In this document: in pieces, positions 16,707 through 25,665 of the stretch
Position numbering within the stretch: the first letter of the stretch is position 1
How the letters are laid out: every line of letters begins with the position of its first letter
Assembly (NCBI RefSeq): GCF_002855575.1
Contig: NZ_PKRQ01000001.1
Span: 868,001-932,000, forward strand
Source: Tabrizicola sp. TH137
GTDB lineage: Bacteria > Pseudomonadota > Alphaproteobacteria > Rhodobacterales > Rhodobacteraceae
Length of the DNA: 64,000 nt
Direction: 5' to 3'
Position numbers and translations under genes: made by a program
Notes under the pieces: generated by a model
Databases searched by the model: none
The model's input: only the letters and a program-made list of their open reading frames with translations
What the model was told of the DNA's origin: nothing

Positions 16707-17411
16707 TTAGACCATCCGGATCGCATCCTTCCCCACCGCCAGCACATAGCCCCGCCGCGCAATGGTCTTCACCAGCAACTCGCTCACCAACTGATTGCCC
16801 AGCGCATCGCGCAGCCGCTTCACCCGCGTCGCCCCCGCCGCCTCGTCGCAATCCGCCTCGCTCCGCCCGGAAATCACCGCCTCGATCTGCGCCCCCGTCA
16901 GCACCTCGTCATCCATCCGCGCCTCGGCCAGCACGGCCAGCGTTTCCAGCGCCGCTTCGGTCAACTGGAACTCCATGTCATTGATATAGACCGCCCGCCC
17001 CTCGCGGCTGATCAACAGGCTCGCCACCTGGATCCCCGACCGCTGGATCGCCGAGATGCGCCGGTTCAGCGCGATGATCGTCACCAGAAACACCAGCGCC
17101 GCCAGCAGAAGCGCCGTGGAAAACACCAGCAGGACAAAGATCACCATCCGATAGCTGGCCAGAACCTCGGAAAAGGCCGTCCCCGATTGTGCAAGGATTT
17201 CCAACAGCTTGATATCGGCGAAACTGGTCAGGTCGTCATTCTCGACGAACAACCGCTCCACCTTGGCATTGAACGCATTGGCATCCGGCAGGTTCAGGAA
17301 CAGGAACACCGCCGCGCCCAGCAGGATCAGGACGATCGCCACGATCCCCCCGGCAACGACGCGGTTCCCCGCCTTCAGGCTCTCAGAAGCGGAGGAAGTA
17401 GTCTCCTGCAC
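16707..17411 (-). CDS. Membrane-anchored protein with C-terminal winged-helix domain
   Basis: The 234-residue protein has two membrane segments (residues ~18-41, VVAGGIVAIVLILLGAAVFL, and ~90-114, MVIFVLLVFSTALLLAALVF) separated by a ~48-residue loop. The C-terminal ~110 residues look like an OmpR/ToxR-type winged helix (FQLTEAALETLAVLAEARMD, VKRLRDALGNQLVSELLVKT, IARRGYVLAVG). The order membrane-then-DNA-binding is the reverse of ToxR/CadC. The GTG at 17411 has AAAGGA at the right spacing; a TTG at 17429 is the alternative. It overlaps the next gene's end by 29 bases. No sensor domain is recognisable in the loop. Confidence 0.75.
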   Translation of the reverse strand: MQETTSSASESLKAGNRVVAGGIVAIVLILLGAAVFLFLNLPDANAFNAKVERLFVENDDLTSFADIKLLEILAQSGTAFSEVLASYRMVIFVLLVFSTALLLAALVFLVTIIALNRRISAIQRSGIQVASLLISREGRAVYINDMEFQLTEAALETLAVLAEARMDDEVLTGAQIEAVISGRSEADCDEAAGATRVKRLRDALGNQLVSELLVKTIARRGYVLAVGKDAIRMV

Positions 17412-17673
17412 TCGATTTCCTTTCCCCAAGCCCCTCCGGGCCGAACACCGACAGCACGTTCAACAGGGTCCATCCCGCCGACGCCAGACGCGGGGCAAGC
17501 TCCCCCTCCGCCGCGCCGGGCCCGGCCCCGCAGGCCCCGTCACTGACCTGCGCCACCCCATAATGCAGGCGCAAGGGATCGTCCTGCTTTGCCTTGTAAT
17601 CGGCATAGCATTCGGCAGAAGCCTGCTGCCCAAGGGTCAGCAGCACCGCCACGGCAAGGAAAAGGCGCATCAT
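17383..17673 (-). CDS. Small secreted hypothetical protein
   Basis: This 96-residue protein starts MMRLFLAVAVLLTLGQQASA, a signal peptide with AxA cleavage site, followed by a short mature part with two cysteines (ECYADYK, DGACGAG). GGAGG lies 7 bases before the ATG at 17673. It overlaps the downstream winged-helix gene by 29 bases, implying co-transcription. I do not recognise the family; it may sense or signal to the neighbouring membrane protein, which is only a guess from position. Confidence 0.65.
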   Translation of the reverse strand: MMRLFLAVAVLLTLGQQASAECYADYKAKQDDPLRLHYGVAQVSDGACGAGPGAAEGELAPRLASAGWTLLNVLSVFGPEGLGERKSSAGDYFLRF

Positions 17674-17874
17674 CGGATCGACCTCCGTCATTGCCCCGCA
17701 CTCTGCCCGCAGCCCGCCCGCTAGGCAATGACATAGCCCATGCGGCAGGGTTTATGCCGCCGCTATCCGATATCAATCCGGCGTTATTGCCTGTCCGGCC
17801 CCACCCGGCCCAGCCTTGCCTCATCCGGGATCGCCACCCCACCGCGATCCACCCCATCACAAACGGAGGCCAAG

Positions 17875-18408
17875 ATGACCCGCCCCGAAGACATCAGCCC
17901 AACCCTTGCGGAAACCGTGCATGTCAGCGCCAGCCTGCCCCGCCCCAGCGGGCTGGACAACCGCAGCATCAGCCGCCGCCTCGTCGCCATCGTGGCCGCC
18001 GCCGCCACCGCACTGGGCCTGCTCGCGGGCACCTCCGTCCCGGCCCGCGCCGACAATGACGATCTGGCCAAGGCACTGGCCGCGCTTGCGATTGTGGGCA
18101 TCATCGCCAGCCAGACGAACCGCAACCGCGGGCATCAGCAGCACTACGCCCCGCAAGACCCGCCCCCGATCTACAAGCCCCAACCGGTGCGCCATCCCCG
18201 CGTGCCGTCCGTCTGCGCCATCGAGATCAGCGGCAATTCCGGCACCGCCACCGTCTTTGGCGAAAACTGCCTGCGCCAGCAGGGTTTCAACTTCCGCCTG
18301 CCGGAGTACTGCGCCCGCACGGCGCGCATCTACGGGCAGCGCGACCGCATCTACTCGGATCAATGCCTGCGCGAGGCAGGCTTCCGGGTAGGCGGCGCCC
18401 GGTACTGA
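17875..18408 (+). CDS. Secreted/membrane hypothetical protein with C-terminal cysteine-rich domain
   Basis: The 177-residue protein has an N-terminal cytoplasmic stretch of ~35 residues, then a hydrophobic segment (VAIVAAAATALGLLAGTSVP) ending ARADND that could be a late signal peptide. A second hydrophobic stretch (LAKALAALAIVGIIASQTNR) follows, then a Pro-rich linker and a C-terminal domain with four cysteines (SVCAIEIS, GENCLRQQGF, PEYCARTAR, SDQCLREAGF). The two C-LR-x-GF motifs look like an internal duplication. The ATG at 17875 is preceded by GGAGG. The function is unknown, and its neighbours give no clue. Confidence 0.7.
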   Translation: MTRPEDISPTLAETVHVSASLPRPSGLDNRSISRRLVAIVAAAATALGLLAGTSVPARADNDDLAKALAALAIVGIIASQTNRNRGHQQHYAPQDPPPIYKPQPVRHPRVPSVCAIEISGNSGTATVFGENCLRQQGFNFRLPEYCARTARIYGQRDRIYSDQCLREAGFRVGGARY

Positions 18409-19073
18409 TCGCCGGGTTGCCACAAGGGCGCGGGTCATCCTTGCCGGACCCGCGCCCGCCTTCGGGGGTGGGGGGGTGAGCAGCCCCCACCCCCACCCTT
18501 TTCCACCCTTTCCCCAAGGCCCTGCATCCGCTACCTCCGCAGGATGCCACCGAAACCCCGCCCCGATTTCAGCTTTGAATCCGCCGCCCTTGCCCGCGGC
18601 CATTCCTGCGTGGTGGGGGTGGATGAGGTGGGCCGCGGCCCCCTCGCCGGCCCTGTCACTGCCGCCGCCGTCCGCCTTGACCCGGCCCGCATCCCCGATG
18701 GCCTGAACGATTCAAAGGCGCTGACCGAGGCGCGGCGCAACGCCCTCTGCGCCCTCATCCTCGCCAGCGCCGATGTCTCCATCGCCCATGCCACAGTGGC
18801 CGAGATCGACGAACTCAACATCCTCCGCGCCAGCCATCTGGCGATGGAACGGGCGGTAAAGGGTCTGGCAACCTTTCCCGACCATGCTCTCATCGACGGC
18901 AACATGATCCCGAAAGGCATCGGTTGCAGTGCCGAAGCGGTGGTGAAAGGCGATGCCCGCAGCCTCTCCATCGCCGCCGCCTCCATCGTGGCCAAGGTCA
19001 CACGCGACCGGATCATGGTGGATTTGGCGCAACAATTCCCCGGCTACGGCTGGGATGTTAACGCAGGTTACCC

Positions 19074-20397
<1,324 letters not shown>

Positions 20398-20450
20398 CCT
20401 GACACCCCTCGACAGTTACGCCTGCGCCGTGGTCCGCCCGCGGCGCCACT

Positions 20451-20485
20451 GCCCCGCCACGCTTGTCCGTGGCGGGGCCTTTTCG
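20451..20485 (+). terminator. Rho-independent terminator of ccrM
   Basis: GCCCCGCCACG (20451-20461) and CGTGGCGGGGC (20468-20478) form a perfect 11-bp stem with a six-base loop, followed by CTTTTCGCTTT. It lies 54 bases after the ccrM stop. Confidence 0.9.
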
Positions 20486-20867
20486 CTTTGCGACCGCGCG
20501 CCTAACCTTCCGGAAACCGATTTATACAAGGCTTTTCAAGCTATTCCCCCGCGCGTGGGAAGCGATCTCTTCCGCGTCAAGACCCTTTCGCGCACAGATC
20601 ACGTGAATTTAATGAACGCTATCGTTCATTTTCTATATTGCATACGCCGTCGTTCAGTATATCTATGGGTCATCGAAAGACAAACCGCGAAGAAAGCCGC
20701 AGGAACCCAAGATGTGCTGACCCCCTCCCTCCCCCTTGCTCCCTGAACCGGGGCCTCTGCGCCCCTTCGAACTGAAAACCCACCGCATCGCCGAACCGTT
20801 TGCCGGGCAGTCCTGCACGGGCCGGAGGATGCATGCCGACACCTCCCAAACATGAAAGGGAAACACC
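20486..20867 (+). promoter_or_regulatory. Long leader/promoter region of the three-repeat secreted protein
   Basis: The 470-base gap 20398-20867 holds no convincing gene. After the ccrM terminator it contains a lower-GC stretch with a palindrome (20611-20630), then TTGCAT (20638-20643) and TATCTA (20660-20665) as a possible promoter with 16-base spacing. About 200 bases of leader follow, including a GGGGC/GCCCC hairpin near 20752-20767, before the ATG at 20868. Confidence 0.45.
20611..20630. promoter_or_regulatory. Operator-like inverted repeat
   Basis: AATGAACG (20611-20618) and CGTTCATT (20623-20630) are perfect 8-bp arms around CTAT. A further half-site, CGTTCAGT, begins at 20651, between the proposed -35 and -10 boxes. 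The size, symmetry and position upstream of a promoter fit a TetR-type operator; a TetR gene lies ~800 bases downstream. Confidence 0.6.
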
Positions 20868-21365
20868 ATGTTCCGTAATCTCACCGCTTCCGCCCTGATC
20901 CTCGCCGCCCTGACGGGTGCCGCCACTGCCGCCAGCCCGCAGCCGGGCTTGAACGCCGGCGATGTGCAACTCGCCCTCAGCGCCGGGGTCGAGCCGGGCA
21001 AATTCTCCCGCGCCGAGCTGATCAACATCATCGCGGCCCGCGAGAATGGCGAAACCACCCGCCTGAACTTCTTCCTCTCCGGCGCCAACCGCACCACGGA
21101 AGTCCCGGGCAACGCCCAGCTTGCCGCAGCGGCCGGCGTCACGGACGGCAACTACAGCGCCAACGAACTCCAGCGCCTGATCATCGCGCAGGAAGAAGGC
21201 GACACGACCGAAGCCCGCTTCATCCTTTCGGGTGACAACCGCCGCGAGGGCAACCCCGCCGAAGTCGTCACCCCCGGAGAGGCGCAGCTTGCCGCCGCCA
21301 TCGGCGTCGATCCCGCCCAGTACACCCTGGCAGAACTCATCGCCCTGCAACCGCATGACGATTGA
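20868..21365 (+). CDS. Secreted protein built from three ~43-residue repeats
   Basis: The 165-residue precursor has a signal peptide (residues 1-22, ending ATAA). The mature part consists of three related units: 33-75 (VQLALSAGVEPGKFSRAELI ... FFLSGANR), 83-125 (AQLAAAAGVTDGNYSANELQ ... FILSGDNR) and a shorter third at 139-161 (AQLAAAIGVDPAQYTLAELI). Each contains AQL-(5)-GV-x-x-(3)-[YF]-x-x-x-EL followed by a charged stretch. No cysteines or catalytic motif are visible. It is probably periplasmic. It is followed by a hairpin and then a TetR gene in the same direction. The family is not known to me. Confidence 0.85.
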   Translation: MFRNLTASALILAALTGAATAASPQPGLNAGDVQLALSAGVEPGKFSRAELINIIAARENGETTRLNFFLSGANRTTEVPGNAQLAAAAGVTDGNYSANELQRLIIAQEEGDTTEARFILSGDNRREGNPAEVVTPGEAQLAAAIGVDPAQYTLAELIALQPHDD

Positions 21366-21389
21366 TCCCCGCCCCTGACCAGGGTCCCC

Positions 21390-21419
21390 GCGGCCAGCCG
21401 TCCACAAGCGGCTGGCCGC
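21390..21419 (+). terminator. Hairpin between the three-repeat protein and the TetR gene
   Basis: GCGGCCAGCCG (21390-21400) and CGGCTGGCCGC (21409-21419) are perfect 11-bp arms with an 8-base loop. No U-run follows, so it may reduce rather than abolish read-through into the TetR gene 18 bases away. Confidence 0.7.
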
Positions 21420-21437
21420 ATTCCATAGGAGTCGCCC

Positions 21438-22130
21438 ATGCCTTGCCCCGAATCCGATCCGCGCGTAGCTTCCACCCCGTTGGTTTCCCCCTGCGAGATG
21501 GAAGTGATGGCCCTCCGCTCACCCGGCCGCCCCAAGGACCTGGAAAAGCGCGAGGCCATCCTCGACGCCGCCCAGTCCCTTTTCGCCGAACGCGGCATCG
21601 ACGGCGTCCCGATCGAGGCGATCGCCGCCCGCTCCGGCGTGTCCAAGGTCACGGTCTATGGCCATTTCGGCGACAAGGCGACGATCTTCGATTCCATCGT
21701 CGCCCGCGAAACCGAACGCCTGCGCGATACCCTCGCCAGCACCATCCCCGCCGACGGCACGCTGGAGGAACGGCTTACCGGTTTCGGCATGGCCCTCATC
21801 GCCATGCTCACCCAGCCCTGCCACCTCGCCCTCGACCGCGCCGTAAGCCTGGAGGCGCAGCGCAACCCCACCCTCGGCCGCCGCTTCTTCGATGCCGGCC
21901 CCGGCCAGGTGCGCAAGCTCCTCTCCGCCATGATCGCCCACGCCCAGACCGAAGGCCAGATCGCGGTGGACAGTCCCGATTACGCCGCCGAAGACCTGCT
22001 TGCCCTCTGGCTCGGCTTCGATGCGATGGAACGCCGCTTCTGCGGCGGCTGCGACCACAGCGATGCCGATATCCGCAGCCATGTCGCCCGCGCCGTGCGC
22101 CTCTTCCTGCGCGGTCACGCCCCCGCCTGA
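21438..22130 (+). CDS. TetR/AcrR-family transcriptional regulator
   Basis: The 230-residue protein has an N-terminal TetR helix-turn-helix (KREAILDAAQSLFAERGIDG, then IEAIAARSGVSKVTVYGHFG, ~residues 35-75) and a helical ligand-binding C-terminal domain (AefR-like). GTVYxYF is replaced by VTVYGHF. ATG 21438 has AGGAG upstream; shorter starts at 21498 and 21507 are possible because the first 20 residues look disordered. It is tail-to-tail with alkB, overlapping its end by 16 bases. Candidate targets are the palindrome at 20611, its own operon, or alkB. Confidence 0.9.
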   Translation: MPCPESDPRVASTPLVSPCEMEVMALRSPGRPKDLEKREAILDAAQSLFAERGIDGVPIEAIAARSGVSKVTVYGHFGDKATIFDSIVARETERLRDTLASTIPADGTLEERLTGFGMALIAMLTQPCHLALDRAVSLEAQRNPTLGRRFFDAGPGQVRKLLSAMIAHAQTEGQIAVDSPDYAAEDLLALWLGFDAMERRFCGGCDHSDADIRSHVARAVRLFLRGHAPA

Positions 22131-23266
22131 TCGCCTCCGGGCAGCGGGGTCAGCCCCTTGTTATAGGGCTTCCAATTCTTCACATCCGGGTAGAACTGCT
22201 TCCGCCAGGCCTTCACGCGCGGATTCATGATCCACTTCCAAAGGGGCGGGATCATCGCCGCAATGGTCATCACCGGATAGCCCAAAGGCAGTTGCGGCGC
22301 CTCATCGTCGCCATAGGTCTGCAACAGCGGGAACCGCCGGTCCGGCTTGTAATGGTGATCCGAATGCCGCTGAAGGTTGATCAGCAGCCAGTTCGATGCC
22401 TTGTAGCTCGCATTCCAGGAATGCCGCGGCAGCACATGCTCATAGCGCCCATTCCCCAGATGCCGCCGCGTCAGCCCGTAATGTTCGATGTAATTCACCA
22501 GCTCAAGCTGCCACACCGCCGTAAAGGCCTGCACCGCGAACAGGCCCAGCCCGACCCAACCGCCCAGCGCAAGCGCCAGCGCCACCATCGCCCCCTGCAA
22601 GGCCCAATAGCGCCAATAGGGATTGGCCCTGTTCCACCAGGGCAAACCCTTCCGCGCCAGCATCGCCACTTCCGCCGCCCAGGCCGACCGGCGGCATTGC
22701 ACCAGAACGCGGGGAAAGAACCGGTGGAACCCCTCATTGTATCGCGCCGTCACCGGATCGCGCGGCGTTCCCACCCAGATGTGATGCACCCGCAGATGTT
22801 CCGAACGGAAATGGCTATACAGAACGGTCGCCAAAAGCAGGTCGGCCAGCCACCGCTCCAGCCGTGATTTCTGATGCATCAACTCATGGGCATAGTTGAT
22901 GCCGATGGTCCCCGAAACCACCCCCATCCCGAAGAAGGCCCCCACCTTCTCCCATGGCCCCAGATGCGCCGCTCCCGGCACATACCACAGCAGCCAGACC
23001 AGCAGCCCGAACTGCACCGGAAACCAGATCAGCGTGATCAGCCTGTACCAGCCCAGCGCCGCCTCGGGCGTGGTCGGATCGGGGTTCTCCTCCTCCTTCC
23101 CCGTCAGCCGATCCAGCAGGGTGAACAGCCACCATGTGGAAGCAGGCAGAACCAGCAAGGCCCAGCTTCCCCACAACGCCCCCAGAACCGCCAGCGGCAC
23201 CAGCGCCAGCGACATCCAGAACGGCAGGGCATGTGAAAGTCTGGCGATTTCGACAGCAGGGATCAT
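22115..23266 (-). CDS. alkB: Alkane 1-monooxygenase
   Basis: AlkB hydroxylates terminal carbons of alkanes with a di-iron centre in the inner membrane, taking electrons from rubredoxin. With an ATG start at 23266 the protein has 383 residues. Histidine boxes are HELMH (127-131), SEHLRVHH (155-162) and LQRHSDHH near residue 290, with the AlkB-specific NYIEHYGL motif before the last. About six hydrophobic segments are present. An upstream in-frame TTG at 23356 would extend it into mutY; neither start has a strong ribosome-binding site, so the start is uncertain. No rubredoxin or rubredoxin reductase gene is in the window. Confidence 0.92.
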   Translation of the reverse strand: MIPAVEIARLSHALPFWMSLALVPLAVLGALWGSWALLVLPASTWWLFTLLDRLTGKEEENPDPTTPEAALGWYRLITLIWFPVQFGLLVWLLWYVPGAAHLGPWEKVGAFFGMGVVSGTIGINYAHELMHQKSRLERWLADLLLATVLYSHFRSEHLRVHHIWVGTPRDPVTARYNEGFHRFFPRVLVQCRRSAWAAEVAMLARKGLPWWNRANPYWRYWALQGAMVALALALGGWVGLGLFAVQAFTAVWQLELVNYIEHYGLTRRHLGNGRYEHVLPRHSWNASYKASNWLLINLQRHSDHHYKPDRRFPLLQTYGDDEAPQLPLGYPVMTIAAMIPPLWKWIMNPRVKAWRKQFYPDVKNWKPYNKGLTPLPGGDQAGA

Positions 23267-23321
23267 GACATAAACACCAATTACGGGGACGCATGGCAGA
23301 ATAGCCGCCCCCCGGCCCCAC

Positions 23322-24383
23322 TCAAGACGGCGAGAACGCGTTTTTCGTAAGGTCAAAGGCCTTCCGCATCACGGTCGGCAGGTCCGAAGGGCGGAATTCC
23401 GCCACCGGCAGGAACTGCCCGCGCGACGGTTCGGCCCCCATCTCCACCCGGGCCACCCGGCAACGCAGGATCAGGTGAAAATGCGTGAAGGTATGGCGCA
23501 CCTCGCCCAGCTCCTGCCAATCGGCCGCCACGGGCTCCTCCCCGCCGCCACCATCCCAATCCGAACCCGGAAAGCCCAGCATCCCGCCCAGAAGGCCCCG
23601 CTCGGCCCGCCGCTCCACCAGCCAGGCGCCATCCCGCCGTCGCGCGATCCAGATCACCCCCTGCCGCACCGGCTTTGCCGCCTTCTCGGTCTTGCGCGGC
23701 AATCCCGCCTGCACCCCTTCGGCCCGCGCCCGGCACGGGTCGCGCCAGGGGCAGATTCCGCAGGCCGGGTTGCGCGGCGTGCAGATCGTGGCCCCCAGAT
23801 CCATCACCGCCTGCGCATAATCGCCGGGCCGGTTCACCGGCGTCAGACGCTCGGCAAGCCGTGTCAGAGCCGCTTTTGCCCCAGGCAGCGGCTCTTCCAC
23901 CAGCCATAGCCGGGCCATCACCCGCTCCACATTCCCATCCACCACGGTCGCCGCCTCGTCATGCGCAATGGCCGCGATGGCGGATGCCGTATAGGGACCG
24001 ATCCCTGGAAGCGTCAGCAACCCCTCGCGCGTCACCGGGAATACCCCGCCATGATCCCGGACCACCGCCCGCGCGCAGGCCAGCAGGTTCCGCGCCCTTG
24101 CGTAATAGCCAAGACCCGCCCATTCCCCCATCACCTCGGAATCCGCCGCCGCCGCCAGATCGCCCACGGTCGGCCAACGGTCGGTGAATCGGCGGAAATA
24201 GTCCCGCACCGCCGCCACCGTCGTCTGTTGCAGCATCACCTCTGACAGCCAGACGCGGTAAGGGTCGGGCTTCACCCCCGCCTTCTTTTCCTCCGGCGGC
24301 ACCCGCCAGGGCATCGCCCGCGCGTGCCGGTCATACCAGTCCAGCAACACGGCCGAGAAACCGCTCGCATCCCCGTCACGCAT
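23322..24383 (-). CDS. mutY: A/G-specific adenine DNA glycosylase
   Basis: MutY removes adenine opposite 8-oxoguanine. In this 353-residue protein the catalytic Glu is E48 (SEVMLQQTT), the helix-hairpin-helix is LPGIGPYTASAIA (125-137), the catalytic Asp is D149 (VVDGNVERV), and the iron-sulfur ligands are Cys201, 208, 211 and 217 (C-x6-C-x2-C-x5-C). The C-terminal Nudix-like domain (GLLGGMLGFPGS, HTFTHFHLIL) recognises 8-oxoG. It is divergent from dciA; alkB follows on the same strand. Confidence 0.97.
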   Translation of the reverse strand: MRDGDASGFSAVLLDWYDRHARAMPWRVPPEEKKAGVKPDPYRVWLSEVMLQQTTVAAVRDYFRRFTDRWPTVGDLAAAADSEVMGEWAGLGYYARARNLLACARAVVRDHGGVFPVTREGLLTLPGIGPYTASAIAAIAHDEAATVVDGNVERVMARLWLVEEPLPGAKAALTRLAERLTPVNRPGDYAQAVMDLGATICTPRNPACGICPWRDPCRARAEGVQAGLPRKTEKAAKPVRQGVIWIARRRDGAWLVERRAERGLLGGMLGFPGSDWDGGGGEEPVAADWQELGEVRHTFTHFHLILRCRVARVEMGAEPSRGQFLPVAEFRPSDLPTVMRKAFDLTKNAFSPS

Positions 24384-24487
24384 TCTTTACGCCTTTTCCC
24401 GAACCCGTGTCCGCGCCCGCATTTCCACCGCGGCACCACCCCGCTAGAATAGCGGTCACGGCCCGAAGGGCCACCCGGAAGGATCAG

Positions 24488-25024
24488 ATGTCGCGCAAGC
24501 CCCTCCCCCCTCCCGATCCGACCCGCCGCATGCGCGGGTTCGAGGCGGCGTCGGGCTTCCTGCGCGATCCGATCCGCCAGGCCAGCGAAAGCCGCGGCTT
24601 CGCCGTCGCCCGCCTTCTGACCCACTGGCCCGAGGTGGTGGGCGAAGACCTCGCCCGCATGACCCGCCCGGTCAAGATCGGTTATGGCCGCGAAGGTCTG
24701 GGCGCGACGCTGACCCTGCTCGTCGCCTCGGCCCACGCGCCCATGGTCCAGATGCAACTGCCCCGGATCATCGAGAAGGTGAACGCTGTCTATGGCTATG
24801 CCGCCATCTCGCGCGTTTCGCTGACCCAGACCGCCGCAACCGGCTTCTCGGAGGGTCAGGCTGCATTTCTGTGGCCACAGAATGCTGCACAGAATGCGGC
24901 ACAGGCTGCTGCACCCGAAATTGTCGAAAAGGCGAAGGAAACCGCCGCCCCCGTCGCAGATCCCGATCTTCGGGCCGCCCTTGAAGCGCTGGCCCAAAAC
25001 ATCTTAACTCGCCGCAGAAACTGA
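24488..25024 (+). CDS. dciA: DciA-like (DUF721) replicative helicase loader
   Basis: The 178-residue protein carries the DUF721/DciA N-terminal domain (FAVARLLTHWPEVVGEDLAR near residue 38, then LTLLVASAHAPMVQMQLPRI). DciA helps load DnaB in bacteria lacking DnaC. The ATG at 24488 has AAGGA upstream; the open frame before it is unlikely to be coding. The C-terminal half is low complexity (FLWPQNAAQNAAQAAAP) and is encoded partly by the 33-bp repeat at 24871-24903. A DsbA-like gene follows after 13 bases. Confidence 0.85.
   Translation: MSRKPLPPPDPTRRMRGFEAASGFLRDPIRQASESRGFAVARLLTHWPEVVGEDLARMTRPVKIGYGREGLGATLTLLVASAHAPMVQMQLPRIIEKVNAVYGYAAISRVSLTQTAATGFSEGQAAFLWPQNAAQNAAQAAAPEIVEKAKETAAPVADPDLRAALEALAQNILTRRRN
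24871..24903 (+). repeat. 33-bp repeat, copy 2 (inside dciA)
   Basis: This copy matches 16616-16648 at 31 of 33 bases. Here it is read in frame as part of the Ala/Gln-rich linker of DciA. Confidence 0.85.
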
Positions 25025-25037
25025 AAAGGCAGACCTC

Positions 25038-25664
25038 ATGCTGAAGACCCTCGCCACCGCCGCCGCGCTTACGCTTGCCGCGCTCCTGCCGCTTTCGGCC
25101 AACGCGCAAGAGGCCGCCGCGACGGATGCGCCCGCCGTGGAAATCACCGATTTTTCAATGGGTTCCGCCGATGCCCCGGTGAAGATCACTGAGTATGCCT
25201 CCTTCACCTGCCCGCATTGCGCAACCTTCCACTCCACCGTCTGGCCGCAACTCAAGTCCGACTACATCGACACGGGCAAGGTCCACTTCACCTATCGCGA
25301 AGTCTATTTCGACCGCTACGGTCTCTGGGCCGCGATGGTCGCCCGCTGCGGCGGCGAGATGCGCTATTTCGGCATCGTGGACATGCTTTTCGACCAGCAG
25401 AAGGAGTGGGCCGCCTCGGACGACCCAAATGTTGTGGTCGGCAACCTGCGCACCATCGGCAAAGCCGCCGGCCTCGACGACGCCACCCTCGACGCCTGCC
25501 TGAAGGACGGCGCCAAGGCCGAAGCCATGGTCGCCCATTTCGAAACCAACATGCAGGCCGACGGCGTGGAAGGCACCCCCACCTTCATCATCAATGGCGA
25601 AAAGCATTCCAACATGTCCTATGACGACATGAAGGCGATCCTCGACGCCAAGCTGGCGGAATGA
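25038..25664 (+). CDS. DsbA-family periplasmic thiol-disulfide oxidoreductase
   Basis: The 208-residue precursor has a signal peptide (residues 1-24, ending ANAQ). The thioredoxin-fold active site is FTCPHC at 57-61 (Cys58, Cys61). The EGTPTFIING segment near the end supplies the cis-Pro loop. It is a BdbD/DsbA-like oxidase (thioredoxin_4 group) acting in the periplasm. Its stop is two bases before the start of the CoA-transferase gene, so they are probably co-transcribed. Confidence 0.92.
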   Translation: MLKTLATAAALTLAALLPLSANAQEAAATDAPAVEITDFSMGSADAPVKITEYASFTCPHCATFHSTVWPQLKSDYIDTGKVHFTYREVYFDRYGLWAAMVARCGGEMRYFGIVDMLFDQQKEWAASDDPNVVVGNLRTIGKAAGLDDATLDACLKDGAKAEAMVAHFETNMQADGVEGTPTFIINGEKHSNMSYDDMKAILDAKLAE

Positions 25665-25665
25665 C

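Noticed and set aside
19057-19070. CtrA-box-like TTAACGCAGGTTAC near ccrM
   Set aside because: The spacing is six rather than seven bases and the second half is TTAC; it also lies inside rnhB. Too weak to call.
20429-20746. A 105-residue open frame downstream of ccrM
   Set aside because: It reads through the strong ccrM terminator and the operator-like palindrome, has no ribosome-binding site and no recognisable feature.
20665-20775. A 36-residue frame (start MGHRKTNREESRR) in the leader of the three-repeat protein
   Set aside because: There is no Shine-Dalgarno, the composition is odd (PLPPPCS), and the ATG would fall at the proposed -10 box. A regulatory leader peptide cannot be excluded.
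23267-23356. TTG start at 23356 for alkB (413 residues)
   Set aside because: It would extend into mutY and add a charged, non-AlkB-like N-terminus. The ATG at 23266 is preferred, although neither has a good ribosome-binding site.
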